This document shows, one piece after another, positions 21,615 to 33,400 of a stretch of DNA of 64,000 nucleotides. The translations under genes and the position numbers were made by a program. The notes under the pieces were generated by a model. That model was not told the origin of the DNA and did not search any database. It was given only the letters and a program-made list of their open reading frames with translations. The stretch comes from Haematococcus lacustris (lineage: Eukaryota > Chlorophyta > Chlorophyceae > Chlamydomonadales > Haematococcaceae), in the NCBI GenBank assembly GCA_030144725.1, contig JASKMD010000015.1, positions 3,725,425 to 3,789,424 on the forward strand. The letters run 5' to 3'. The stretch's first letter is position 1. Every line of letters begins with the position of its first letter.

Positions 21615-22885
21615 CCCTTCCATTTGACATGACATCGCTGCCCTCACCCCACCACCAACTTCTCCTCACCCCCCACCATCTTTGCGCAACCCTCATCCCA
21701 CTTCCCCATCACAAGGATTAAGGTAAGAGCAAACTAGGAGCATGGAGCAGCACTGTGTAAGCATGTGAGTGGCTAGCCCCCTCTCTTGCACCTACCTAAC
21801 CGCCAGCCCATGTTTGCTGCAGCGGCACACCCAATCCCCACCCCACACACCACCCCACCCTCATAACCTACCCTCCTAACCTACTTCCCCCCTCCCTACC
21901 CCCTTCGTCTCCCTGCCCCTTTGGTCCCTTCCTTCCTCCTGCTAATGAGTGGCTATTGATGGCCACAGGTAATCCAGTCAGTGAGTGGCTACTGGCAAGT
22001 GGCTAGGGCTCAGTGCCCACACCAAGCTTCCTAACTCACGTGCACGCCCCTTGGCTGTAGGTCGGATGGGCACCTCCCCGCCCCTTCTTACTCCCGCAGC
22101 TCTGCCCCGGCCCCGCCCAGCCCAGCCCAACCAAGCCTCTACTCTACCCTCTACTCTACTCTACCCTCACCATCCTACTCTACCCTCGCACCCTACTTTC
22201 CCCTTCCCCTTCCACCTCCCCCTTCTACCCCCTGACATCGCAGACACCTGCCCTCCCCTCCCCCGCCCTTGCCCCCGACCCCGCCCCCCCTACTCCCGCC
22301 TTCCTACCCCCTACCCGTGCCCCCGCCCAGCCCAGCCCCACTGACCACCACCAACTACACCACTCACCTGGAGCAGGCAGGGGTCGGTCGCTGTGTGGTG
22401 AGTGCTGTTGCTGCTGCTACAGCTACATCTCACAACCCGTGCGCCTATGTCCCCTATGGGCCCCTGTGCCCCCATATGCGCACTGTACGAGCAGTCCGGA
22501 GGCAGTCCCCATATCCCCATATCCCCATATCCCCTTCCTCTATCCCCTCCCTCCCCCTCCCTTTCAGTTCCCTTTCCTTCACGTGGCATGGCAGCCACCA
22601 CCTCACCCCGCCAATGCTCTCCTACCCACCCCCTCCCCTCCCCATTGCAACCTTCGCCCCCTCCCACCATCCTCCTCCCACACCACAGAGGGGCGGTGGC
22701 ATGGAGCAGCAACCCTCCCCAGCCAGGCAGCAAGTGCGAAAGGCGAAAGGCGAGTAGTTAGCAGCGTGCAGGCAGTAGGTCTCTCCACTCTGCTGCCGGC
22801 ACCACTCAGTAGCGTGCTCATGCTGCTTGCCACTGATGCTGCTAATGTGCTTGCTGATCCAAACCAAGCTCTTGCCTGCTTTCAG
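21615..22885. other. T1 interior, C/T-rich, no gene recognised
   Basis: Long pyrimidine-rich stretches (CCCCACC, CCCTCC, ATCCCCATATCCCC). Frames that stay open here translate to Pro-rich low complexity with no domain. Could be intron or untranslated DNA of a transposon gene. Confidence 0.5.
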
Positions 22886-23030
22886 TGAGAGTGCTGGTTG
22901 CCAGCAAGTGCTGGTTGCAGACCAGTGCTGGTTGCCAGCCAGTGCTGGTTGCAAACCAGTGCTGGTTGTAAACCAATGCTGGTCACAGCCAGTGCTGGTT
23001 ACATCCCAGTGCAGGATGCCTCACAGTAAT
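22886..23030. repeat. Degenerate family-1 repeat (CCAGTGCTGGTT)
   Basis: About eight imperfect copies of CCAGTGCTGGTTGCA. The GTAC centre has become GTGC, which breaks the palindrome. Looks like an older array of the same family. Confidence 0.75.
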
Positions 23031-23515
23031 GTGTGTCATGCATTGTAGTCATTGGGTCCAGTAGAGCATTGTATGTAAGATTAATCTGTGTTACTTCGCT
23101 TAGGGGCTGGAGCGTGGACGAGTACCTTCATTACCTCAAGGTCGTTGGACCCTATTAAGAAGAGGGCGTTGACTTAGGTCAACCAGCACATGAGATTGTG
23201 GAGGGTGTTAGTTGGCGCTACATAGCTTGATGATTGTATGGCGCTGTGTGCTATGTGATAACCAGGAGTGGGTCATGGCATATGCATGTTGTCCTCATGG
23301 TGATATGTACTCTGTATACCTTGCAACATCAGTAGCTCAGTGTCACGTGTAAGTACATCCAATGGCTCTAGCCTAACGTATAACAATCTCCAACTTGGTA
23401 AATGTTTCTAAGCAAGCCCCCTCCTTCAGCCCTTCACCCAACCCTTCAGCACTTGAGGGGTCACACAGTAATGGATGAGGGTCACACTGTACTAGATAGT
23501 GTGTGTTGTCGCTGC
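23031..23515. other. Unique DNA of T1
   Basis: No gene, RNA or repeat recognised. Confidence 0.4.
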
Positions 23516-24123
23516 CCTCCTAGTTGGGTGTCAGCCAGTACAAGTTGGGGGTCAGCCAATACTGGTTGGGTGTCAGCCAATACTGGTTGGAGGTTAGCCA
23601 GTACTGGCTGGGGTGAACCAGTACTGGTTAAATTTTTTTAAATTTTTTAATTTGGGGGGGGGGTGTGAACCAGTACTGGTTTGGTGTGAACCAGTACTGG
23701 CTGATCACCAACCAGTACTGGTTTGGTGTGAACCAGTACTGGTTGGGGGTGAACCAGTACTGGCTGGGGTGAACCAGTACTGGTTAAATTTTTGTAAATT
23801 TTTTATTTGGGGGGGGGGTGTGAACCAGTACTGGTTTGGTGTGAACCAGTACTGGTTGGGGGTGAACCAGTACTGTTTAGGAATAAACCAGTACTGGTTA
23901 GGAATAAACCAGTACTGGTTGGGAATCTACCAGTACTGGTTGGGGGTAAACCAGTACTGGTTGGGAATCTACCAGTACTGGTTGGGGGTAAACCGGTACT
24001 GGTTGGAATAAACCAGTACTGGTTGGGGGTAAACCAGTACTGGTTAGGAATAAACCAGTACTGGTTGGGAATAAACCAGTACTGGTTGGGGGTAAACCAG
24101 GAACGGTTGGGAGGCAACCAGTA
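23516..24123. repeat. Family-1 palindromic array, right arm of T1, left of T2
   Basis: Units such as AACCAGTACTGGTTGGGGGTG and AACCAGTACTGGTTGGGAATA, opposite in orientation to 20221-21114, interrupted by AT-rich tracts followed by 9-11 G. It ends in half a palindrome, AACCAGTA (TA at 24122-24123), where T2 begins. The other half resumes at 44578. Confidence 0.93.
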
Positions 24124-24438
24124 CACTCGTGCAAATTAAGGCCTGGCTGGCTTGAAAAACCTGAGAGTTGAGGTCTGATACTTGGTATGTGGGTTGCTGT
24201 GACCTAGAGGATGACAAGACTCTCTTGGGCCAAAGTGTAATTCTCACTCGGTGTCGCGTTGCTGAGCCAGGTGTGGGGCTGTGACCCTGATTTTGGCTAA
24301 GGGAGTTGGCACCGTGTGACCAAAGTGACTATTCATGAAATGTGAGTATGAGAGGTTGTGGAGGGTGGTTACAGCTGCCCAACCTAGTAGGTGGCATGCA
24401 AGAGTTCCCAGCCAGTGAAGAGGTATGGCCCGTGTCCT

Positions 24439-24665
24439 AGGACCCTGTACAGGGTCCTATTGACATCATGGTCGTAGGACCCTGTACAGGGTCCTGCCGA
24501 CCCTGTACAGGGTCCTGTGTACCCTATGAGTGTTGATATTGTAATCATTCTTTGCATCCCTATGTGATAGAAACCTGTTAGGATTCCTACATAGCCGGTG
24601 GTTGGTCATGTTGACCCCGTTTGGATGCTTTCGACCATGTGTGCCAGGACCCTGTACAGGGTCCT
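24439..24665. repeat. Single 20 bp palindromes AGGACCCTGTACAGGGTCCT
   Basis: Perfect or near-perfect copies at 24439-24458, 24476-24495, about 24499-24516 and about 24647-24665, spaced in unique sequence before the dense array. Two more lie at the right array end (42495-42512, 42516-42533). They look like founder units of family 2. Confidence 0.9.
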
Positions 24666-24679
24666 ACGATGAGTGCCTT

Positions 24680-26810
24680 TCCTCACAGGGTCCTGGTACC
24701 ACACCACAGGGTTCTGGCTCACAGGGTCCTGGCCCCTCACCACAGGGTTCTGGCACCACAGGGTCCTGGTACCTCACCACAGGGTCCTGCTGCACACCTA
24801 CAGGGTCCTGGCACCTGACCACAGGGTTCTGGCACACACACTCCTACAAATTAATCCCTGCGTTTGTCCCTGCGTTCTACCGACCTTGTCCGATCGGGCT
24901 GAAATTTTGATAGATGGTAGTTTGCAGAATATAAAACATATTTTTCAGAAAAAATATTTTGAAAAAATCAAAGGCGGCTGCGCTGTGGCCCTGTGGCTAG
25001 AGTGCAGGGATGAGTGCAGGGATAGGTTGCGGGCCACAGCGCAACAGCTGTTGATTTTTTCAAAATATTTTTCTTGCAAAATATGTTTTATTTTCTGAAA
25101 ACTGGAGTCTATCAAATTTCCAGCCCGATCGGACAAGGTCGGTAGAACGCAGGGACAAACGCAGGGACTAAATTGTAGGAGTGCAGGGTCCTGGCACCTC
25201 ACCACAGGGTCCTGGCACCACAGGGTCCTGGCACCTCACCACAGGGTCCTGTTGCACACCTACAGGGTCCTGGCCAACAGGGTCCTGGTACCACATGACA
25301 GGGTCCTGGAACCACAGGGTCCTGGTCCCTCACCACAGGGTCCTGGCCCACAGGGTCCTGGCACCACACCACAGGGTCCTGGCACACACCACAAGGTCTT
25401 GGCACCTCACCACCGGGTCCTGGCACCACAGGGTCCTGGTCCCTCACCACAGGGTCCTGGCACCACAGGGTCCTGGTCCCTCACCACAGGGTCCTGCTGG
25501 ACACCTACAGGGTCCTGGCACCTCACCACAGGGTCCTGGCCCACAGGGTCCTGGCACCACACCACAGGGTTCTGGCACCTCACTACAGGGTCCTGCCGCA
25601 CGCCTACAGGGTCCTGCCGCACGCCTACAGGGTCCTACGACTAGTGTCAACAGGGTTCTGCCGCACGCCTACAGGGTCCTGCGACTTTTTCTCACAGGGT
25701 CCTGCCGCACGGCTACAGGGTCCTGCGACACACGTCTACAGGGTTCTGCCGCACGCCTACAGGGTCCTGCGACTCTTACTCACAGGGTTCTGCCGCACGC
25801 CTACAGGGTCCTGCGACATTTGTCTACAGGGTATTGCCGCACGCCTACAGGGTCCTGCGACACACGTCTACAGGGTTCTGCCGCACGCCTACAGGGTCCT
25901 GCGACACACGTCTACAGGGTTCTGCCGCACGCCTACAGGGTCCTGCGACACACGTCTACAGGGTTCTGCCGCACGCCTACAGGGTCCCGCGACACTTTCT
26001 CACAGGGTCCTGCCGCACGCCTACAGGGTCCTGCGACACACGTCTACAGGGTTCTGCCGCACGCCTACAGGGTCCTGCGACACACGTCTACAGGGTTCTG
26101 CCGCACGCCTACAGGGTCCTGCGACATTTGTCTACAGGGTTCTGCCGCACGCCTACAGGGTCCTGCGACACACGTCTACAGGGTTCTGCCGCACGGCTAC
26201 AGGGTTTTGCGACACGTTCTCACAGGGTTCTGCCGCACGCCTACAGGGTCCTGCGACATTTGTCTACAGGGTTCTGCCGCACGGCTACAGGGTTTTGCGA
26301 CACGTTCTCACAGGGTTCTGCCGCACGCCTACAGGGTCCTGCGACTCTTTCTCACAGGGTTCTGCCGCACGCCTACAGGGTCCTGCGACTCTTTCTCACA
26401 GGGTCCTGCCGCACGGCTACAGGGTTCTGCCGCACGCTTACAGGGTCCTGCGACATTTGCTTACAGGGTCTTGCCGCACGGCTACAGGGTTCTGGCCCAC
26501 AGGGTTCAGGCACCACACCACAGGGTCCGGTTACCACAGGGTCCTGGCACCACACCACAGGGTCCTGCTGCACACCTACAGGGTCCTGGCACCTCACCAC
26601 AGGGTCCTGGCACCACAGGGTCCTGGTCCCTCACCACAGTGTCCTGGCACCACAGGGTCCTGGTCCCTCACCACAGGGTCCTGCTGGACACCTACAGGGT
26701 CCTGGCACCTCACCACAGGGTCCTGGTACCACATGACAGGGTCTTGCTGCACACCTTCAGGGTCATGGCTCCACACCGCAGAGTCCTGGTCCACAGGGTT
26801 TTGGCACCAT
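24680..26810. repeat. Family-2 minisatellite, left subterminal array of T2
   Basis: Half-palindrome units CACAGGGTCCTGGCAC and, from 25590, a 39 bp double unit alternating CTACAGGGTTCTGCCGCACGC with CTACAGGGTCCTGCGACA. The outer parts use the simple unit and the centre the compound one. Interrupted by the MITE at 24839-25183. Open frames in all three phases are artefacts. The right-hand array at 41520 is its inverse. Confidence 0.95.
24839..25183. mobile_element. 345 bp MITE with CACTCCTAC ends in the family-2 array
   Basis: Begins CACTCCTACAAATTAATCCC and ends as its near-perfect inverse, GGGACTAAATTGTAGGAGTG. The whole element is one imperfect long hairpin (both arms carry the CCGATCGG core of CAGCCCGATCGGACAAGG and an ATATTTT-rich stretch). 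CA flanks both sides (24837-24838, 25184-25185), a 2 bp duplication. No coding capacity. The same tip and core occur at the right end of T7 (60727). Confidence 0.85.
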
Positions 26811-26868
26811 ACCAGACCCTCTGCTGTAGCCCAACCCCAGCCCATGCTGTCCATGCATTGTCAATCGT

Positions 26869-29800
26869 TCAAATACGCTGATCAGGCCTGTATGGCTCTA
26901 AGATTCTGACCCACTTCCCTGCCATGCCGCGCCTGTTCCAGTCTGCCATCTTGGGCCCAATGCCCTCATCCTGGATGGGCTGAAACAACCCATGGTACAA
27001 GTCCCCCAGCTCAGAGGTGTTCATGGTGGTGTTGTCAGCCACCGTGTCTGGCCGGCCAAAGCCATACAGCCTGGCGCAGCATGAGCCAGCCACTCCCACG
27101 TTGCCAGCATGTACTGTGTTGCCTCGGAACAACACCAGCTGCCCTGCCTTCACCAGGACCTCTGTGCCCAGTTGATGTGGCAAGGTCAGGGCCAGGGCAT
27201 CCATGTCCTTCACTTCCACCACTTGCTTCATACCATCAGCCGTCCGCCAGCAATGGGCTGCAGCCAACCGGGACAGTTTGTGGCTGCCCATGTAGGCAAC
27301 CAGGGGGAAGTCATGGAGAGCCAGCAGGAACACCAGGCCGTCATCCACCCCTGGGCCAACAGGGAGGAAGTCGGTGTGGGGAGCCTGTGCCTGAGCCAGC
27401 TGCTTGGCCAGTGTAGTCACCAGCTCCCCCTTCCTGTTCAGGCAACGCTGCCAGGTGGGGTCAGTGATGATGGTAGCTAGGGCGTTGAGGGGGCGGCCCA
27501 GCAGCTGCTTCAGCACCGGCTGCAGGAGAGTGAGGTACTGCGTCAGCACCTTCTTGGCCTCATCCACCTGCAAACACATCCAGAGTGCTGTCTATTGTGC
27601 TTCATGCAGCCCTGACTCTAGGTATGTTAGGAAATGCTTCTGCAGCAATGGCTATGTACTACTGTTGTGGCTTGTGTCATCTGCTGCACATATTAATTTA
27701 TCTGTCTCTCACCTCCTTCTTCTTCTCTGCTGTCAGCGCGCTGTACACAGCCGCGTTATTTTTGTCTGACAACAGCTGTAGGGTTGTGTCAAGGTCGTCG
27801 CTGCTGTTCTTGGCTGACTTGGCCAACACCACCTGCACCCTCTGGCCAGTGCCATACTGTGTCTTGCTGTTGGCGTTGACCGAGCTGAAGACCATGTGGT
27901 TAAAGACCCTGGTGATCAAGATGCTGGCCGCAACCACCGCTGCCATATCTATGGCTAGCTGTGGCAGCTGGAAGATGGTGAGGCCATGAGCTAGAGCTGC
28001 TAGGCGACACTGCTCTAGCTCATGAGGCTGGTAGACATCCCCTGTGTATGGCAGCAAGGTGGGCAGCTGATACACCATTCCCTGCGTGTAAGGTAGCAAT
28101 GCACGACATGCTCACAAGCATCCCGTCACTATCGATTCATATCAGCTTGTTATGCCTTTCGTACCTGTGTATTCCTGGGAAACCGCACTGCTCCTCCATG
28201 CAGCAGGGTGCCTCCGGTGCTTGCCTGCAAACACAATCCACACATATTCATCTGAGCCACAGCTGGAGTCAGTTAACCGTGCACTAGGTTAATGAGACCC
28301 TGCACCACGTAGCTGAAACCCTGCACTAGGTCAACGCAACCTTGCACAAGGTTTAAACCTGTTGTAGGCTGTTTGTAGCTGATCACCTGCTCTCCTGACT
28401 GGCCACTTCCAGTCAAGGCTGTGTTTGCCAACACGTGGAGCCTCCTTCTGCCCACCAGCTCATCCTACATTCAGTGTGGTCGTTTACAAGTTGGAAATGC
28501 TGTTATGCCTCTTTGGCAGCTTGGGTCTCACCTCCAATCTGTTCACTGTTTCCTGCACGTTGTCCACCTTGTGAATCAAAGACTGTATGAGGGCCTGCAA
28601 TGGCAAATGAAGCAATGGGGTATCTGAGCCACTGTCACACTGCTTTATGATGCTGTCTTGCTCCTATTTGCTGTAATGTTGTCAGACAAAAACGACAGGC
28701 CTCGGCCTCTTGGATGATGAGGGACCAGCACCCTCCCCTCCAGGCTGCTGCTGCTCCTCTTCAGTCACCTGTCGCTGGTCCTGCTGCTGATGCTGGTGCT
28801 GCTGCCCACCTGCTGCTGTGCCTGTCGCCCAGGTGCTGGTGCCCACCTGTGGCCACTGCCCTCTGCGTGTCTGGCGGTTGGGCTGCACTGGCGGATGGTG
28901 CTGATGCTGCCCTCCTGCTGCTGGTGTAGGCAACAGGGGAATGGAAGGGGCAAGGCTGAGTTGCACACGTGCTGCTGGTGCACGCCGCTGGACAGGTGAG
29001 GGGGCAGGGCTCCGCCGCACACCTGCAGGCAGGGCAGTTCCTAGGCCTGTGGTGGGGGCCTTCAATCCAGGTACACCCGCTGTTGGTGTGGCGGGGGGCT
29101 GTCGCACAACCCCTGCTGAGGCTGGCTGTTGGACAGTGGTTGGGGCTGGGTGCTGCTGCACACCTGCTGCTTGGGCTGGCTGTGGGGCAGGGGAGGGGGC
29201 ATGGGGCTGCTGCACACCTGCTGCTGGGGCTGGCTGTGGGGCAGGGGAGGGGGCAGGGGGCTGCTGCACTCCTGCTGCCGGGGATGCCTGGGGGGCAGGG
29301 GAGGGGGCAGGGGGCTGCTGCACTCCTGCTGCCGGGGATGCCTGGGGGCAGGGGAGGGGGCTGGAGAGGGAAGGGTAGGGGGCTCTGTGCTCAACACAAA
29401 CTCTGTCAAAGTAGCACACTCCTTTCTGCCCTGCACTTCACATAGGTACACATAATCTGTGTCTCCTTGACTCTTCATCTCCGCATCTGCACATGATAGT
29501 TAATAGTGACATGAAGGCATGGCTACCTTGAAGGCCTGCTGACAACTAGTTAGCCATGCCCACTCATCACCTTTCTTGTATATGATCCACAAGCTAGCGA
29601 ATGGCTTTAACCCCTCAGGGGGACTGGGTTCTTGCATGCCCTCGAAGTGGTCGTTGAAGTAGGCGAAGTACTTGTCCCACTTCAGCCTGTTTGGGGAACC
29701 TGGTTTGGGGTACTTCGATGCAACCAATTTCCAGGTCCTGTATTGCAAACAAGTCACACACTTGGGCACGTCCTCATGAGCATTGGGGTGCATGGGCACT

Positions 29801-30088
29801 CACCTGTCCACTATCGCCTCTGTCTTACTCTGTGTGGCCATATCACAGGGCACAACAGTTTTGGCCACGCAAAATCCACAACACACATCACGCCAGGGGG
29901 CATTCATGCTGGCCAGGCCTGTCCCATCCTACATGCAAGTATCCATCGTGGATGAGTGTTGTGCTACCGATGTGGCGTGTTAGGCTAGCTTTTGCGTTTA
30001 CCTGGTTGCGGGGGCCGCATCGCGCCAGGAAGTTAATCATGTCATCGGCGACTGCTTCCAATGCCTTATTGTCTGCTGCTGCTGCCAT
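26869..30088 (-). CDS. 2OG-Fe(II) dioxygenase of T2 (candidate TET/JBP-like)
   Basis: Minus-strand gene; exons read 30002-30088, 29804-29829 (26 nt), 29527-29737, from 29478 to about 28690, 28532-28594, 28387-28464, 28165-28224, 27713-28081, 26869-27567. Starts MAAAADNKALEAV. An N-terminal globular part (TWKLVASKYPKPGSPNRLKWDKYFAYFNDHFEG...) precedes a Pro-rich 57 bp repeat region ending in SSSKRPRP, possibly a nuclear signal; its internal splice is unresolved. The catalytic domain shows HTD (HxD), then GNTVHAGN with the distal His, then ARLYGFG with the 2OG-binding Arg. Such enzymes use Fe(II), 2-oxoglutarate and O2 to hydroxylate substrates. TET/JBP relatives oxidise methylated bases and occur in algal and fungal transposons, but DNA as substrate is inferred here. 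T3 carries a partial relative (50660). Confidence 0.7.
28279..28360. repeat. Small tandem repeat GAAACCCTGCACTAGGTC in an intron
   Basis: Three to four copies with variants (CCTTGCACAAGGTT). A second cluster of the same repeat lies at 30262-30375, between the dioxygenase start and gene X. T2-specific. Confidence 0.6.
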
Positions 30089-30261
30089 TGTGCGTAGCCT
30101 TGCTAGTGTGCGCGTGGTCTCAATGGACTTTCGAATGTCTAGTCAAATGGCATGGGATCAACATCACAACAATCCTGAGGCACTGCTTGCATCAACCCAG
30201 TGTTCAGTATTGTCGCGTGTTATGCCTCCTTCGGGTATTTGTGAACACTATCTAGTCACCT

Positions 30262-30375
30262 GGATCCCTTTACACGGGGTCACTGAAACCTTGCACACGG
30301 TCTATGAAACCCTGCACTAGGTCTATGAAACCCTTTGCTAGGTCACAAAATTTCGTGCAAGGTTTGAACTGCCTA
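30262..30375. repeat. Small tandem repeat between dioxygenase and gene X
   Basis: Copies of CACTAGGTCTATGAAACCCT with variants, the same family as 28279-28360. Lies upstream of the dioxygenase gene, so it may be regulatory; that is a guess. Confidence 0.55.
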
Positions 30376-30482
30376 GTCGCCAGTTGGTGTCCTGCACCTG
30401 GTGCCCTGCCTTGTTCATGGCTCATTCATTTTCATTGTCAATGTACGACATGACTATGATACCATGAACCACTTGCATCTCA

Positions 30483-33400
30483 TCAATCAAACAAGTCACT
30501 GCGTGCTGCTGCCGCTGCCACTGCTGCATCTGCTTCTGCTTCTGCTGCTGCCCCTTGCAGGTGCGGACGTAGTTGTGAACTGATGCTGCCATGCGGGGCC
30601 AGAAGTAATGGCGTGATAGTTGTGCGTAGGTTTTGTCCCTACCGAGATGACCGGAGATGGGGATGTCATGTGCTTCACGGAGTAGGGCGGTGCGCATGGG
30701 TCCCACCGGGATGTAAAGCCGGCGAGTCCCCCGTCCAATTTGGTACATGAGGTTTCCCTGGATTTGAAACTGGCGTGATTTGCCAGCCAGTGCAGCCGCT
30801 AGGAGGCGCTGGTACTGTGGATCTGCAGCCGCTGATTGCTCATCGATGTGCAGTTGAGGATGGGGTGCGGAGAGCGACTCCGTTCCCGTGGCAGTCGGAT
30901 TGCCGGAGTTGGCGGATTGCCGGATTGGAGTGTTTGGGGCAGGAATGCCCAATGCCGAAATGTACAGCTGGTAGTCAGCTCGACGGGATAGCGCGTCCGC
31001 CACCACGTTTTGCTTCCCAGGTATGTGGTCAATGTGGCAGTTGTACTCTTGGAGCACTTCCATCCAGCGGGCTTGTCGCCTACTGTCAAGTCGTGGCTGT
31101 GTTTGCAGGTGTTTGTTTGCCCAATTGTCGGTGAGCAGCGTGAATTGTGCGCCTAGTAGGTAGTGGCGCCAGACTTTGAGTGCCTCCACCAAGGACAGCA
31201 ACTCTTGTTCATGTGTGGGGTAGTTTCGTTCTGCTGGGAGCAGCTTCCTGGAATGGTAAGCCACTACACGCTCAGCAGGTCCAGTGCCTTGTGACAGCAC
31301 TGCGCCTATGCCTATGCCAGAGGCGTCGCAGCGTAGAGTATATGGTTGTGTTGGATCAGGTGCAATGAGGATTGGTGCCGATGTGAGTGCTTGTTTCAGA
31401 GCATCAAAAGTTGACTGCTGGGTAGAGGTCCATGTCACCTTGCCCTGCTTGTCATGCCCATCAGCCTGTGTGAGTGCCGTGAGTGGTGCAGCGATGGATG
31501 AGAAATTGTTGACGAAGCGGCGGTAGTAGTTAGCAAGCCCCAGAAAACTGCGCACATCATGCACAGTTGTAGGGACAGGCCATGAGTTGATTGCAGCTAA
31601 TTTGCTAGGGTCACATGCAATGCCTGTGGATGTAATGATGTGTCCCAGAAACTCAGTCTGAGACCTGCCAAACTCACACTTGGAGAGTTTAGCATATAGC
31701 TTGTGTTGGCGTAGGAGTGCTAGAACTCTGTCCAGGTGTTTGGCATGCTCTTCATGTGTGCGTGAGAAAATGAGGATGTCGTCAAGGTAGACTATGACAT
31801 GGTCGTCAAGTTCCTGTCTGAAGATGTCGTTCATGAGGCGCTGGAATGTTGCTGGTGCATTACAGAGCCCAAATGGCAGGACTGTGAACTCAAAGTGTCC
31901 ATACCGTGTGCTGAATGCTGTTTTGGGGATGTCTTCTGGTGCAATGCGAATCTGATGGTACCCCTGCCTGAGGTCTATCTTACTGAAAACCGTTGCTCCA
32001 TGCAGCCTGTCCAGCATGTTCTCTACTCGTGGCAGTGGGTATTTGTTTTTGATAGTGATGCGGTTGAGTGGGCGGTAGTCGACACACATGCGAAACGTGC
32101 CGTCTTTCTTACGAACAAACAGCACGCCTGCTGCGTACGGTGAGGTGTTGGGACGAATGAACCCTTTCTCTTGCATCTCAGTTATCTGGGCTTTCAGCTC
32201 AGCCAGCTCACTGGTGCTCATGTTGTATGTGGATCTGGTGGGAGGTCTTTTGCCAGGCTCTACTTCGATGCGGTGGTCCACAACACGTTGGGGTGGCAAG
32301 CCTGCTGGTAGGTCTGCTGGGAACACATCTGCAAACTTCTGTGTGATGGCTGTGCAATCCATAATTTGATGACGATCTGTGGTAGAGTCAATGCCAGCAG
32401 GAGTGATGGATACCAAGAACATGGGTTGACGAGTCTGCATGGCGACACGCAGCCCTGCCGTGCTGATGGTGTACTTGTCTATGTCAGGATGTTTTGGGGA
32501 TTGTGGTGCTCTCAGGGTGTGTTTACGCCCTGCGTGCTGGAATGACATGGTGTTGAGCTTCCAATCGATGTGTGGGTTGAGGTCAGCAAGCCATGGTTTG
32601 CCTAGGATGATGTCAAAGCCGTGCAGTTTGGTGCAGTGCAATGTTTGTACCCCTTTGTAGGAGGACATCCTGAACCGTGCATTGGGTATCATGGCTGTGC
32701 TCTGCTGTTGATGACCATCAGCCAGTCTAATCATGTCGGGGTCGTGCTTCTGAGCTGCCTGCACTTCAAACTTGTCGCATAACTCTTCATCAATGAAAGA
32801 AGCTGACGCTCCTCCATCGATCAGAATGCGCACTGGATGTTTGTGGAATGTGCCAGCGAAGATGAGCAAGTCTGCTGGCTGGCCCTGTGTGTTGCTGAGT
32901 TTGGTTATGCGATAGCGTGGTGATGTGGGTGCAGTAGGCGCTGGAAGCACATCTATGGTTGTGTCGCTCAGTGGTATTGATGTCTCCGCTGCTTGAATGG
33001 GTTCGTCGCTAGGCTCCACTGCTGTGGGTGCGGATGATGCGACGAATAGTGCAAGGTCAGCTGGAGCTGCCTGTGGTGGATGTGGAACCGTGCTTACTTC
33101 CCGCCGGACGGTCTCGGCCACTGGTCGTTTTTTCGATGTGGTTGTTTTTTGGGGTGCTTACAGTCACGCAGCACATGTCCCTTTTCGCGACAGTAGGTGC
33201 ACTGGTTGTTGGCGTGATACTGGGCTTTCTCTTCCTCCGTGAGTTGTGTGTATCGTGATGGCGGTGGTCCAGCGGAGGGCTGCCCAGTAGAGCTGCTTTG
33301 TGCACGTGGACGTGGTTTGTTGTGCGAAATGAAGCCCAGTTGCATGGGGACCGTGGTTGAAATGCCTGCATCTCGATATGCAGAGTCGTGAGCCACAGCA

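Noticed and set aside
25181..26881. 566-residue open frame on the + strand
   Set aside because: It is the family-2 minisatellite read through; the same length is open in other frames and on the other strand.
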